From NCBI RefSeq assembly GCF_036647415.1, contig NZ_JAVXKG010000006.1:1-64000 (forward strand): a DNA stretch of 64,000 nucleotides, read 5' to 3'. The stretch is from Empedobacter sp036647415. Lineage in GTDB: Bacteria > Bacteroidota > Bacteroidia > Flavobacteriales > Weeksellaceae. Shown piece by piece: positions 24,497 through 31,380 of the stretch. Under the pieces are notes generated by a model. The model was not told where the DNA came from and did no database searches. It saw nothing but the letters and a program-made list of their open reading frames with translations. Position 1 is the stretch's first letter, and every line of letters begins with the position of its first letter. The position numbers and the translations under genes were made by a program.

Positions 24497-25473
24497 GCTC
24501 TATATTCTTTATATTTTTCTAATAACATATCAATGATTTGTACTTGCATTTCTGTGTTATTATTTACTTCATTGTGAGGAACGATTCCTCCAGGACTTAC
24601 TACATTTAGTTCGACCATTTTACCGTTAATTAAATCTACACCGCAAAAATAAATCCCATCTTCATTTAGTTTTTTACCAATCTTACGACAAAGCTCTAAC
24701 TCATATTCAGACATTTCATGTTTTATAGCAGAACCTCCTGCCGAAATATTAGAACGGTGATCACCAGCAGCTGGTACACGCATAATAGCGCCAATAGGTT
24801 CGCCATTTACAACCATTGCTCTAACATCTCCTTTTTCTGCACCTTCTATATAATTTTGACAAATAATAGGTTGTGAAGCACCAGTATGATTAATATAAAA
24901 ATCACAAATAGATGATAAATTACCCATATTATTACGTTCAAAAAGGACAACTCCTTTTCCTCCCATACCATCTAATGGTTTTACAATAAATTTATCAAAA
25001 TTATTTTCTTCTACAAATGATCGAATTAAGTCAATATCTTTTGTAATTAACGTTTGTGGAACAATAGTTTCCTGTCCATCATCAAAAGATGCGGCATAAA
25101 TTTTATTATTCGCTTTGCGTAATCCAGAAATTTTATTGACAAAAAATACTTTGTCTTCAATCAATTCTAACATATTCAATAAAAGCGGATCAATTGGTGG
25201 ATCGGCTCTCATGAAAACCATATCAAATTCGGTAAAATCTTTTATAGAACTTTCGAATTGCATGGCATGATAAAAATCTACAGGATCTTCTGTGTCTTTA
25301 GTTATTAACTTTTTGCACTTTCCTACAACTTTACCTTTGGCAATAGAGATATCGTTTTTTGTTAAATAGGATACTTCAAATCCGCGGTTAACGCATTCTT
25401 TAATCATACGTAAAGTAGAATCTTTAGCTGGTTCTACTTTGTCCCAAGGGTACATTACGAAGCATATTTTCAT
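24493..25473 (-). CDS. Glutathione synthetase-like ATP-grasp ligase
   Basis: A 326-residue ATP-grasp enzyme close to GshB in sequence pattern: VFMRADPPIDP, VVNKISGLRKANNK-like region, the ATP-binding KPLDGMGGKGVVLF, and the metal-binding LNVVSPGGI near the C-terminus. ATP-grasp ligases join a carboxylate to an amine through an acyl-phosphate. ATG 25473 is chosen over the upstream 25527 because a perfect -7 box lies at 25525-25532. No gshA is present here and the genome makes bacillithiol (bshC), so glutathione is doubtful as product; the partner is the DUF1704 gene that overlaps it. Confidence 0.87.
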   Translation of the reverse strand: MKICFVMYPWDKVEPAKDSTLRMIKECVNRGFEVSYLTKNDISIAKGKVVGKCKKLITKDTEDPVDFYHAMQFESSIKDFTEFDMVFMRADPPIDPLLLNMLELIEDKVFFVNKISGLRKANNKIYAASFDDGQETIVPQTLITKDIDLIRSFVEENNFDKFIVKPLDGMGGKGVVLFERNNMGNLSSICDFYINHTGASQPIICQNYIEGAEKGDVRAMVVNGEPIGAIMRVPAAGDHRSNISAGGSAIKHEMSEYELELCRKIGKKLNEDGIYFCGVDLINGKMVELNVVSPGGIVPHNEVNNNTEMQVQIIDMLLEKYKEYRA

Positions 25474-25524
25474 ATATATAAAAAAGGTATTTAAATTAGT
25501 GCAATAATAACTAAAAGTTTGATA

Positions 25525-25532
25525 CAAAAATA
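25525..25532 (-). promoter_or_regulatory. -7 promoter box of the ATP-grasp/DUF1704 operon
   Basis: Minus-strand TATTTTTG, perfect TAnnTTTG; it overlaps the longer possible start codon at 25527 and so favours ATG 25473. Confidence 0.55.
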
Positions 25533-25604
25533 AGTCTATAAAAAATTATAGAATATTTATTTTCCTTCTACTAAATATATTGATTTTTAACGGATAAAAA
25601 AATA

Positions 25605-25640
25605 AAAGGGTGATTGGTTTTTCAATTTCAATCACCCTTT
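25605..25640 (-). terminator. Terminator of the thioredoxin-like gene
   Basis: AAAGGGTGATTG / CAATCACCCTTT with a 12-base loop, just after the stop at 25658. Confidence 0.8.
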
Positions 25641-25657
25641 AGTTGGTAAACTATAAA

Positions 25658-26173
25658 CTATTTCTTTCTTAAATGATTAATTGTCTCTTGTACTTTTGGA
25701 TCATCAGCTTTCACACTATAATAATCTGCAATTTTTCCTTCTTGGTCAAGTACGAGATATCTTGGTATCCAATTCAAATCAATACTTGTGCCAAAAGTAC
25801 CTTTCCAATTATTTCCCATGTAAAAGTGTTGACCTGTTATAGTATATTTTTCGATACCATTTTTCCAAGCTTCTTGATTTTTATCCATAGAAAGATAAAC
25901 AAACTCTACATCTGGATTTTTTTCGTGTAAAGTTTTTAAGGCAGGTATATTTTTAATACAATCTCCACACCAAGTTGCCCATAAATCTAATAATACAATT
26001 TTTCCTTTATAGCTGGAAAGAGCTTTTTCTATAGTTATTGAATTTCCTTGCAGATCAACTAAACTATCTTGTAAAGCTGCTGCAGGGAATTCAGTTTTCA
26101 TCACGTTAGGAATTTTTTGCCCAAAGACATTCAATCCTAAAACTAATATTAAAACGCTAATTATATTTTTCAT
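25658..26173 (-). CDS. Exported TlpA-like thiol-disulfide protein
   Basis: A 171-residue thioredoxin-fold protein with an N-terminal signal peptide (MKNIISVLILVLGLNVFGQ). Redox motif WCGDC follows LLDLWATWCGDC, and the cis-proline segment is LNWIPRYLVLD. It is of the TlpA/ResA type that reduces disulfides outside the cytoplasm, for example during cytochrome maturation. ATG 26173 gives a normal signal peptide; the longer frame to 26284 would overlap the pth promoter on the other strand. Confidence 0.9.
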   Translation of the reverse strand: MKNIISVLILVLGLNVFGQKIPNVMKTEFPAAALQDSLVDLQGNSITIEKALSSYKGKIVLLDLWATWCGDCIKNIPALKTLHEKNPDVEFVYLSMDKNQEAWKNGIEKYTITGQHFYMGNNWKGTFGTSIDLNWIPRYLVLDQEGKIADYYSVKADDPKVQETINHLRKK

Positions 26174-26266
26174 GATATCTATTATTTTTAATAATTCAAA
26201 TTCTATACCAAATTGGTAGAATTTAAAAACGAAGTTAGGAAATAATTCTATTCCAACAAAAAGATG

Positions 26267-26274
26267 TAATTTTG
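26267..26274 (+). promoter_or_regulatory. -7 promoter box of pth
   Basis: TAATTTTG ends only 4 bases before the pth start codon, which would place transcription start at or near the A of ATG (leaderless). Confidence 0.5.
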
Positions 26275-26278
26275 TTTT

Positions 26279-26845
26279 ATGCAAAAATATCTTATTATTG
26301 GGCTAGGAAATATCGGTGCTCAGTACGAAAATACACGTCATAATATTGGTTTTAAAGTGGTTGAGGAAATTGCTAAAAAAGTTGATGCAAAATTTGGTCC
26401 TTCAAATTTTGGAGAAGTTGCACAATTCAAATACAAAGCACGTCCAGTTACGCTTTTGAAACCAAATACTTATATGAATTTGAGTGGAGATGCGGTTCGT
26501 TTTTGGATGAAAAAAGAGAATATTGCTGTAGAAAATATTTTTGTCATTACAGATGATTTAAATTTACCATTCGGAACAATTCGTATGCGCGGAAAAGGAA
26601 GTGATGGTGGACATAATGGATTGAAAGATATTCAGAATAAAATTGGCGGTCAAAATTATGCACGTTTACGCTTTGGTGTAGGAAATGAATTTTCGGAAGG
26701 AAAACAAGTTGATTATGTTTTAGGAGAATGGTCTGCAGAAGAAATGACAACAATGAGTGAACGATTAAATGTAGCCGCAGATGCAGCTTTATCTTTTGTT
26801 TTTCAGGGATTAAATAATACAATGAATCAATATAATGGTAAATAA
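26279..26845 (+). CDS. pth: Peptidyl-tRNA hydrolase
   Basis: Frees tRNAs from peptidyl-tRNAs that fall off the ribosome; normally essential. Family residues are visible: GLGNIG with Asn11, the catalytic His21 in TRHNIGF, KPNTYMNLSG, ITDDLNLPFG with the catalytic-type Asp, and GSDGGHNGLKDI. At 188 residues it is full length. The rhodanese gene starts inside its last 11 bases, and DUF3820 overlaps that by one base, so three short proteins form a tightly coupled unit. Confidence 0.97.
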   Translation: MQKYLIIGLGNIGAQYENTRHNIGFKVVEEIAKKVDAKFGPSNFGEVAQFKYKARPVTLLKPNTYMNLSGDAVRFWMKKENIAVENIFVITDDLNLPFGTIRMRGKGSDGGHNGLKDIQNKIGGQNYARLRFGVGNEFSEGKQVDYVLGEWSAEEMTTMSERLNVAADAALSFVFQGLNNTMNQYNGK

Positions 26846-27248
26846 AATTTTAGGAGTTGTAATGATTACAGGGACACTTTTTTTAGGTTCTTGTGCCAGT
26901 AATTCGTCTACAACAGAGGAAAAAAATGCTAAAGTAGAAGAAGTAATTTCTACATTAGACAATGTGAATGAGATTAACTTCAAGAATAAAAAGAATGTTT
27001 TATTAGACGTTCGCACGCCCGAAGAATTTGCAGAAGGTCATGTTCCTGGAGCGATTAATATCGATGTGAAAAACAATAATTTTACAGACGAAATTTCAAA
27101 ATTAGATACAAAAAAGAATTATTATATTTATTGCAAATCTGGTGTTAGAGCAAAATTAGCGACAGATAAAATGCAAGAAAAAGGTTTCAAAAATGCAGTG
27201 AATTTCAAAGATGGAATGTCAACTTACAAAGGAACTGTAACAAAATAA
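26835..27248 (+). CDS. Rhodanese-domain lipoprotein
   Basis: A 137-residue lipoprotein (lipobox LGSC) with a single rhodanese domain: LLDVRTPEEFAEGHVPGAIN, then the active-site loop YCKSGVRA, whose cysteine can carry a persulfide. Exported rhodaneses move sulfur or act as redox sensors in the periplasm. Overlaps pth by 11 bases and DUF3820 by one base (TAATG). Confidence 0.9.
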   Translation: MVNKILGVVMITGTLFLGSCASNSSTTEEKNAKVEEVISTLDNVNEINFKNKKNVLLDVRTPEEFAEGHVPGAINIDVKNNNFTDEISKLDTKKNYYIYCKSGVRAKLATDKMQEKGFKNAVNFKDGMSTYKGTVTK

Positions 27249-27478
27249 TGGAAGGATTTCGTCCCGAAATATTAAAAGAAATTGTGACAACAAAAATGCC
27301 TTTCGGAAAATATGAAGGGCGTTTGTTGTGCGATTTGCCTGTTTCTTATCTAGAATGGTTTGTAGGAAAAGGTGGTTTCCCCAAAGGTAAGTTAGGCGTT
27401 CAACTTTCTACTGTTTATGAAATAAAACTAAACGGTTTGGAAGAAATCATCTACGAATTGAAACGCAAATTTGGTTAA
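27248..27478 (+). CDS. DUF3820 family protein
   Basis: A 76-residue cytoplasmic protein of the DUF3820 family: MPFGKYEGRLLCDLPVSYLE followed by WFVGKGGFPKGKLG. The family is described as a putative quorum-sensing-linked factor, but this is not established. It overlaps the rhodanese stop by one base, and its end overlaps by 4 bases the convergent GNAT gene. Confidence 0.88.
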   Translation: MEGFRPEILKEIVTTKMPFGKYEGRLLCDLPVSYLEWFVGKGGFPKGKLGVQLSTVYEIKLNGLEEIIYELKRKFG

Positions 27479-27915
27479 ACTTCCCATTCATAAAAATTAG
27501 CATCATCTCGTAACTGAAATCCAGCGCTTGGATACAACGAATTTCCAATATCATTTGTAACACTTGTTTCTAATAACATAGCGCAAGCGTCTGTTTTGCG
27601 GCATAAATTCTTTGCTTCTTCTATCAATTCTCTCGAAAAACCTTGTCCTCGAAATTCTGAGGAAACAAATAAATCATTCAAAATCCAGAAACGTTTCATT
27701 CTTGTTGATGAAAATGAAGGAAATAATTGCACAAATCCAACAGCGTTTTCTTCTGTATTATATGCTAAAAAGATAACCGATTCGTCGTTTACAATTCGTG
27801 CTTCTAAGAATTCTTCCGCAGCTTTTATATCAGATTTTTTATCATAAAATTGACGATATGCGTCAAATAAAGGAGCTAATTCTCCCAAATTACTTATAGT
27901 GGCTTGTTTTGTCAT
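27475..27915 (-). CDS. GNAT N-acetyltransferase
   Basis: A 146-residue GNAT enzyme. Characteristic parts are NAVGFVQLFPSFSS, WILNDLFVSSEFRGQGFSRE (acetyl-CoA pyrophosphate loop RGQGFS) and LETSVTNDIGNSLYPSAGF. Substrate unknown; similar proteins acetylate diamines or amino acids. Its last codons overlap the convergent DUF3820 gene. Confidence 0.88.
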   Translation of the reverse strand: MTKQATISNLGELAPLFDAYRQFYDKKSDIKAAEEFLEARIVNDESVIFLAYNTEENAVGFVQLFPSFSSTRMKRFWILNDLFVSSEFRGQGFSRELIEEAKNLCRKTDACAMLLETSVTNDIGNSLYPSAGFQLRDDANFYEWEV

Positions 27916-27931
27916 GGTATGTTTATTTTTA

Positions 27932-28396
27932 TTAATTATTTAAATCGCGGCAGATTACTTCAATAACGTAACAATTTAACCTAAGTAATCGAGGTAGAAT
28001 GTTATTTAAATAAAATCCGTAATCAGTATATTGATTAGCATTTTCAATACGTTTTCCTACACCTAGATTAATTTTAATTTCAAAATGAGAAGAAAAACCT
28101 TCGTAAGTATCTTCTATTTTAGTTGAACTTATTAAAAATCTCTCATTTAAACAATCTATAAAAAAAGATACGTAATTTGAATATTCTTTATTCTCTCTTT
28201 CATCAAGAATAGGTTTTAAATCTTTAAAATTTTTATAATTGACGTAATCAAAATTATCTAAATCATTAACCTTAAGAGATAGAAAATTAAAATTATTATT
28301 ACTATAATCAAATTCAATCATAAAATCATTGAATAAATCAGAAAATTTATTTCTGTTAGTTAAGATTCCTAATGAAATTTCTCTATCAACACTCAT
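27932..28396 (-). CDS. Unknown protein, 154 residues
   Basis: No family recognised. The protein has no signal peptide or membrane segment and is rich in Asn, Asp, Phe and Tyr (for example FDYSNNNFNFLSLKVNDLDN), with codon use even more AT-biased than its neighbours. Size and composition recall small immunity-like or orphan proteins, but no toxin gene is adjacent. It lies between nadD (18 bases upstream on the same strand) and a GNAT gene (16 bases downstream). It is possibly a recent acquisition inserted in the nadD operon. Confidence 0.6.
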   Translation of the reverse strand: MSVDREISLGILTNRNKFSDLFNDFMIEFDYSNNNFNFLSLKVNDLDNFDYVNYKNFKDLKPILDERENKEYSNYVSFFIDCLNERFLISSTKIEDTYEGFSSHFEIKINLGVGKRIENANQYTDYGFYLNNILPRLLRLNCYVIEVICRDLNN

Positions 28397-28414
28397 AATA
28401 TTCTCAAATTAAAA

Positions 28415-28981
28415 TTATCCATACAAATTACTTCCATCCAAATATTCCCAAACTTTTGGAGGTAACATGGGTTTAATATTTTTTCCTTCTTTTATTGCAT
28501 TTCTAACAAAAGTAGAAGAAATTTCCATCAACGGCGCTTCCACCATTTCTACGTTTTCCAAATTTTCTTCTTGAGAATATCCAGGACGAGGATAAACATA
28601 CAATTGATAATCTCGCATCAAAATATCAGCATTTTTCCACTTCGAAATACCATCCAAATTATCAGAACCCATAATCAAAGCAAATTCGTGTTCAGGAAAT
28701 TTTTCGTTGAGATGAATTAATGTGTCAATTGTGTACGAAGGTTTCGGTAAGGTAAATTCTATATTAGAAACTCTAAGATTTGGATAATCTTTTATGGCTA
28801 ATTCTACCATTTCTAATCGATCGTATTCATTTGCCAAAGAACTTTTTTTCTTCAACGGATTTTGAGGCGAAACAACCAACCAAACTTGGTCCAAATCTGT
28901 GAATTGTTGAAAATGATTGGCAATAATTAAATGCCCGACATGAATAGGATTGAACGATCCAAAATATAAACCGACCTTCAT
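28415..28981 (-). CDS. nadD: Nicotinate-nucleotide adenylyltransferase
   Basis: Makes nicotinate adenine dinucleotide from nicotinate mononucleotide and ATP in NAD synthesis. The nucleotidyltransferase motifs are GSFNPIHVGHL (HxGH type) at the N-terminus and ISSTFVRNAIKEG near the C-terminus; MGSDNL lies in the middle. 188 residues, normal size. A perfect -7 box sits 19 bases upstream. Confidence 0.96.
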   Translation of the reverse strand: MKVGLYFGSFNPIHVGHLIIANHFQQFTDLDQVWLVVSPQNPLKKKSSLANEYDRLEMVELAIKDYPNLRVSNIEFTLPKPSYTIDTLIHLNEKFPEHEFALIMGSDNLDGISKWKNADILMRDYQLYVYPRPGYSQEENLENVEMVEAPLMEISSTFVRNAIKEGKNIKPMLPPKVWEYLDGSNLYG

Positions 28982-29000
28982 AGAATTGTTTTTAGAAGAA

Positions 29001-29008
29001 CAAAAATA
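29001..29008 (-). promoter_or_regulatory. -7 promoter box of nadD
   Basis: Minus-strand TATTTTTG, perfect TAnnTTTG, 19 bases before the nadD start. Confidence 0.55.
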
Positions 29009-29021
29009 CGATAATTATAGA

Positions 29022-29048
29022 ATAAAAAAATCCAGCCGAAGCTGGATA
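29022..29048 (-). terminator. Terminator of maf
   Basis: ATCCAGC / GCTGGAT with a four-base loop (UUCG on the minus strand) and a T7 run. Confidence 0.8.
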
Positions 29049-29056
29049 AATATTTT

Positions 29057-29641
29057 TTAGAATTTGATTAATTCTTTATATAGCTTGTGTGTAGGAAGTC
29101 CCATTACGTTGAAATAACTACCATTCATATTATCTACACCAATGTAACCAATCCATTCTTGTACGCCGTATGCACCAGCTTTATCGAAAGGTTTGTAATT
29201 GTCAATATAAAAATAAATTTCTTCGTCTGATAAATCTGCAAAAGTAACTTGCGTTTCGTCCGAAAATGTTACTTCTTTTTCGATAGAACGAATCGTAACC
29301 GATGTATAAACAGAATGTGTTTTTCCGCTTAATTTTTTAATCATTTCGTAAGCTTCTTCACGATTTTCAGCTTTTTCTAACGATTCATCATCTACCCAAA
29401 CAGTTGTGTCCGAAGTTATAATTAAATCTTTTGGTTGAATAGCTGTATACGCTTGTGCTTTTTTTGCTGAAAGATATTCGGTAATTTGTTCTTTCTTGAA
29501 TTCGTTTCGGTCAAAAGTTTCGTCAATATCTAAAGAAATAGTCGAAAATTGTAATCCTAAACCAGCTAATAATTCTTTACGACGTGGTGATTGCGATGCC
29601 AAAATGATATTGGTATCTTTTAATTTTTCTGTTAATAACAT
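29057..29641 (-). CDS. maf: Maf family nucleotide pyrophosphatase
   Basis: Nucleoside triphosphate pyrophosphatase that removes dTTP, UTP or modified nucleotides; some members are linked to septum formation. Motifs: IILASQSPRRKELL at the N-terminus, SDTTVWVDD, KLSGKTHSVYTSV and DKAGAYGVQEW. 194 residues, standard length. The subgroup (YhdE or YceF) is not decided. Confidence 0.95.
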   Translation of the reverse strand: MLLTEKLKDTNIILASQSPRRKELLAGLGLQFSTISLDIDETFDRNEFKKEQITEYLSAKKAQAYTAIQPKDLIITSDTTVWVDDESLEKAENREEAYEMIKKLSGKTHSVYTSVTIRSIEKEVTFSDETQVTFADLSDEEIYFYIDNYKPFDKAGAYGVQEWIGYIGVDNMNGSYFNVMGLPTHKLYKELIKF

Positions 29642-29905
29642 TTTATAATTGTTATTCTGATGATTTTTTTATCTGTTATTTCAAGCTTAAATTTTATACT
29701 TCTTTCATTTTTGTCTTGACACAAAAACGAAACAAAAAAGTCAAGGCTGTAAATCTATTCACTAAAAATGTTTTCATTTCACTAAAGATTTTAAAACCCT
29801 AGTGGCTAAAATCTTCTTAACGTTGCATTCAAACATTTTCTTAACGTGATATATTTAATGCCGATTTTAAGCTGAAAATTAAATGTTTAATTTATTCAAA
29901 GTCTT
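29642..29905. other. 264-base noncoding stretch, possible dispersed repeat
   Basis: No reading frame, tRNA or clear promoter is seen. The segment CTTGACACAAAAACGAAAC near 29715 and the related phrases TTCTTAACGTTGCATTCAAA and TTTTCTTAACGTG near 29815-29850 read like the AT-rich interspersed sequences that recur in flavobacterial genomes. Only one copy is in this window, so repeat status is unproven. Confidence 0.35.
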
Positions 29906-30430
29906 TTATACAGAAGCAATTTCTTCCGCGTTATACCATTTGTTTTGAACTTTTAAGATTTGCTCTAACAAATCGCGAACACAACCTTTTCCTCCATTTT
30001 CTGGTGAAATGTATTCCGAAGCTTTGCGTACATCTGTACATGCATCGTTGGGGCAAGTGGCTAAACCAACCAAACTCATTACTGCTAAATCTGGATAATC
30101 ATCGCCCATATAAGCGATTTCATCAGGATCTAAACCATAAGAAAAAAGTAAATCTTGAAAAGCATCTACTTTATCACGACGATTAACGTAAATATCTGTT
30201 AAGCCTAAATATTTAAGGCGATTAACTACTGCTTCATCTTTTCCGCCTGTAATTACTGCAATTCTAATTCCTTGTTTGATGGCCAATTGCATTGCGTAAC
30301 CATCACGTGTATTCATAGTTCTCACCATTTCGCCAGTTGGTAATAAAATTAAATTTCCATCTGTCAAAACTCCATCTACATCTAAAATAACTGTTTTTAT
30401 GTTATTTAGTTTCTCTTTGTAACTCATCAT
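29906..30430 (-). CDS. HAD phosphatase, KdsC-like
   Basis: A 174-residue HAD superfamily (class C0) enzyme resembling 3-deoxy-D-manno-octulosonate 8-phosphate phosphatase of LPS core synthesis. Seen are the DxD nucleophile motif ILDVDGVLTDG, MNTRDGYAMQLAIKQGI, VITGGKD, and the acidic MGDDYPDLAVM. No cap domain, as in KdsC tetramers. Overlaps the DUF2520 gene by 4 bases. Sequence alone cannot exclude a phosphatase for another sugar acid. Confidence 0.87.
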   Translation of the reverse strand: MMSYKEKLNNIKTVILDVDGVLTDGNLILLPTGEMVRTMNTRDGYAMQLAIKQGIRIAVITGGKDEAVVNRLKYLGLTDIYVNRRDKVDAFQDLLFSYGLDPDEIAYMGDDYPDLAVMSLVGLATCPNDACTDVRKASEYISPENGGKGCVRDLLEQILKVQNKWYNAEEIASV

Positions 30431-31191
30431 TTTTCGTAAACTCTTTTTATTGAATCGGTCAAAACTTGGTAAATCTGTAATAATTTCGAATCATCTTCTA
30501 ATGCTTCTAAGTGACGATTTATAATTACTTGATCTCCACGTTTTGCTGGTCCTGTTTGTGCATCTTTAGGATTCATTTCAATTACCTTATTTGCAGTTTC
30601 TTGTATCAAAGGTAACAAAACATCAAACGGCAGATTATTTTTTTCGCAAATATCACCTGCGATATAATATAAATGATTGACAAAATTATTTGCCCAAACA
30701 CCTGTCATGTGAACTTGCATACGACCTGCAAAGTCTAATTGATGAACTTCATTTGAAATACGATTTGCAAGATCATTTAATTTTTTTAAATCTGTTGGAT
30801 CTTCTGCTTCAATAAAAAATGGAATATTATCGTAACGAAGTATTCTTTCTTTTGAAAAAGTTTGTAATGGATAGAAAACTCCTTTTCGATAATCGCCTTT
30901 CAGAACAGACATTGGCGATGAGCCAGAAGTGTGTACAACTAAAACATCATCAAAAGGAATATAATGCGAAAATTCTTCTATTCCACTATCCGCACAAGCA
31001 ATAATATATAGATCAGCTTTTTCTATTTCTGATATTTTATCAGTATAAGATATGCGATTTGCTTCTCCAATTTCTCTAGCTTTTTCTAATGTTCTATTGA
31101 ATATTTGTCGAACATTTAATGTGTTTTCAATCAATGCACGAGTTAAATGAAATGCAACATTTCCCGCTCCTAATATGACAATTGAATTCAA
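30427..31191 (-). CDS. Rossmann-fold DUF2520 protein
   Basis: A 254-residue protein with an N-terminal Rossmann domain (VILGAGNVAFHL dinucleotide loop) and a C-terminal DUF2520 helical domain, about residues 125-250, including HMTGVWANNFVNHLY. It resembles pyrroline-5-carboxylate reductase and ketopantoate-type dehydrogenases; the substrate is unknown. It is the first gene of the pair with the KdsC-like phosphatase. Confidence 0.85.
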   Translation of the reverse strand: MNSIVILGAGNVAFHLTRALIENTLNVRQIFNRTLEKAREIGEANRISYTDKISEIEKADLYIIACADSGIEEFSHYIPFDDVLVVHTSGSSPMSVLKGDYRKGVFYPLQTFSKERILRYDNIPFFIEAEDPTDLKKLNDLANRISNEVHQLDFAGRMQVHMTGVWANNFVNHLYYIAGDICEKNNLPFDVLLPLIQETANKVIEMNPKDAQTGPAKRGDQVIINRHLEALEDDSKLLQIYQVLTDSIKRVYEK

Positions 31192-31380
31192 TGTATAACT
31201 CTTTTATGTGTTAGTATTTATCGAATGATAAAAATAGGTTTTTCAGTTGAGTAAATAAAATTTTAAACTTTTTTTAAATTTTTTGTAACAAAATATTTTT
31301 TTTGTCGTCTTATAAGTAAAATAAGGATTATTGTGAGGTTGTATTATGTAAAGCATAGTACCTTTTAAAAAATATAAGAC

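Noticed and set aside
31192..31380. Riboswitch in front of the second TonB-type receptor
   Set aside because: The leader has no conserved core that I can recognise and no terminator-type hairpin.
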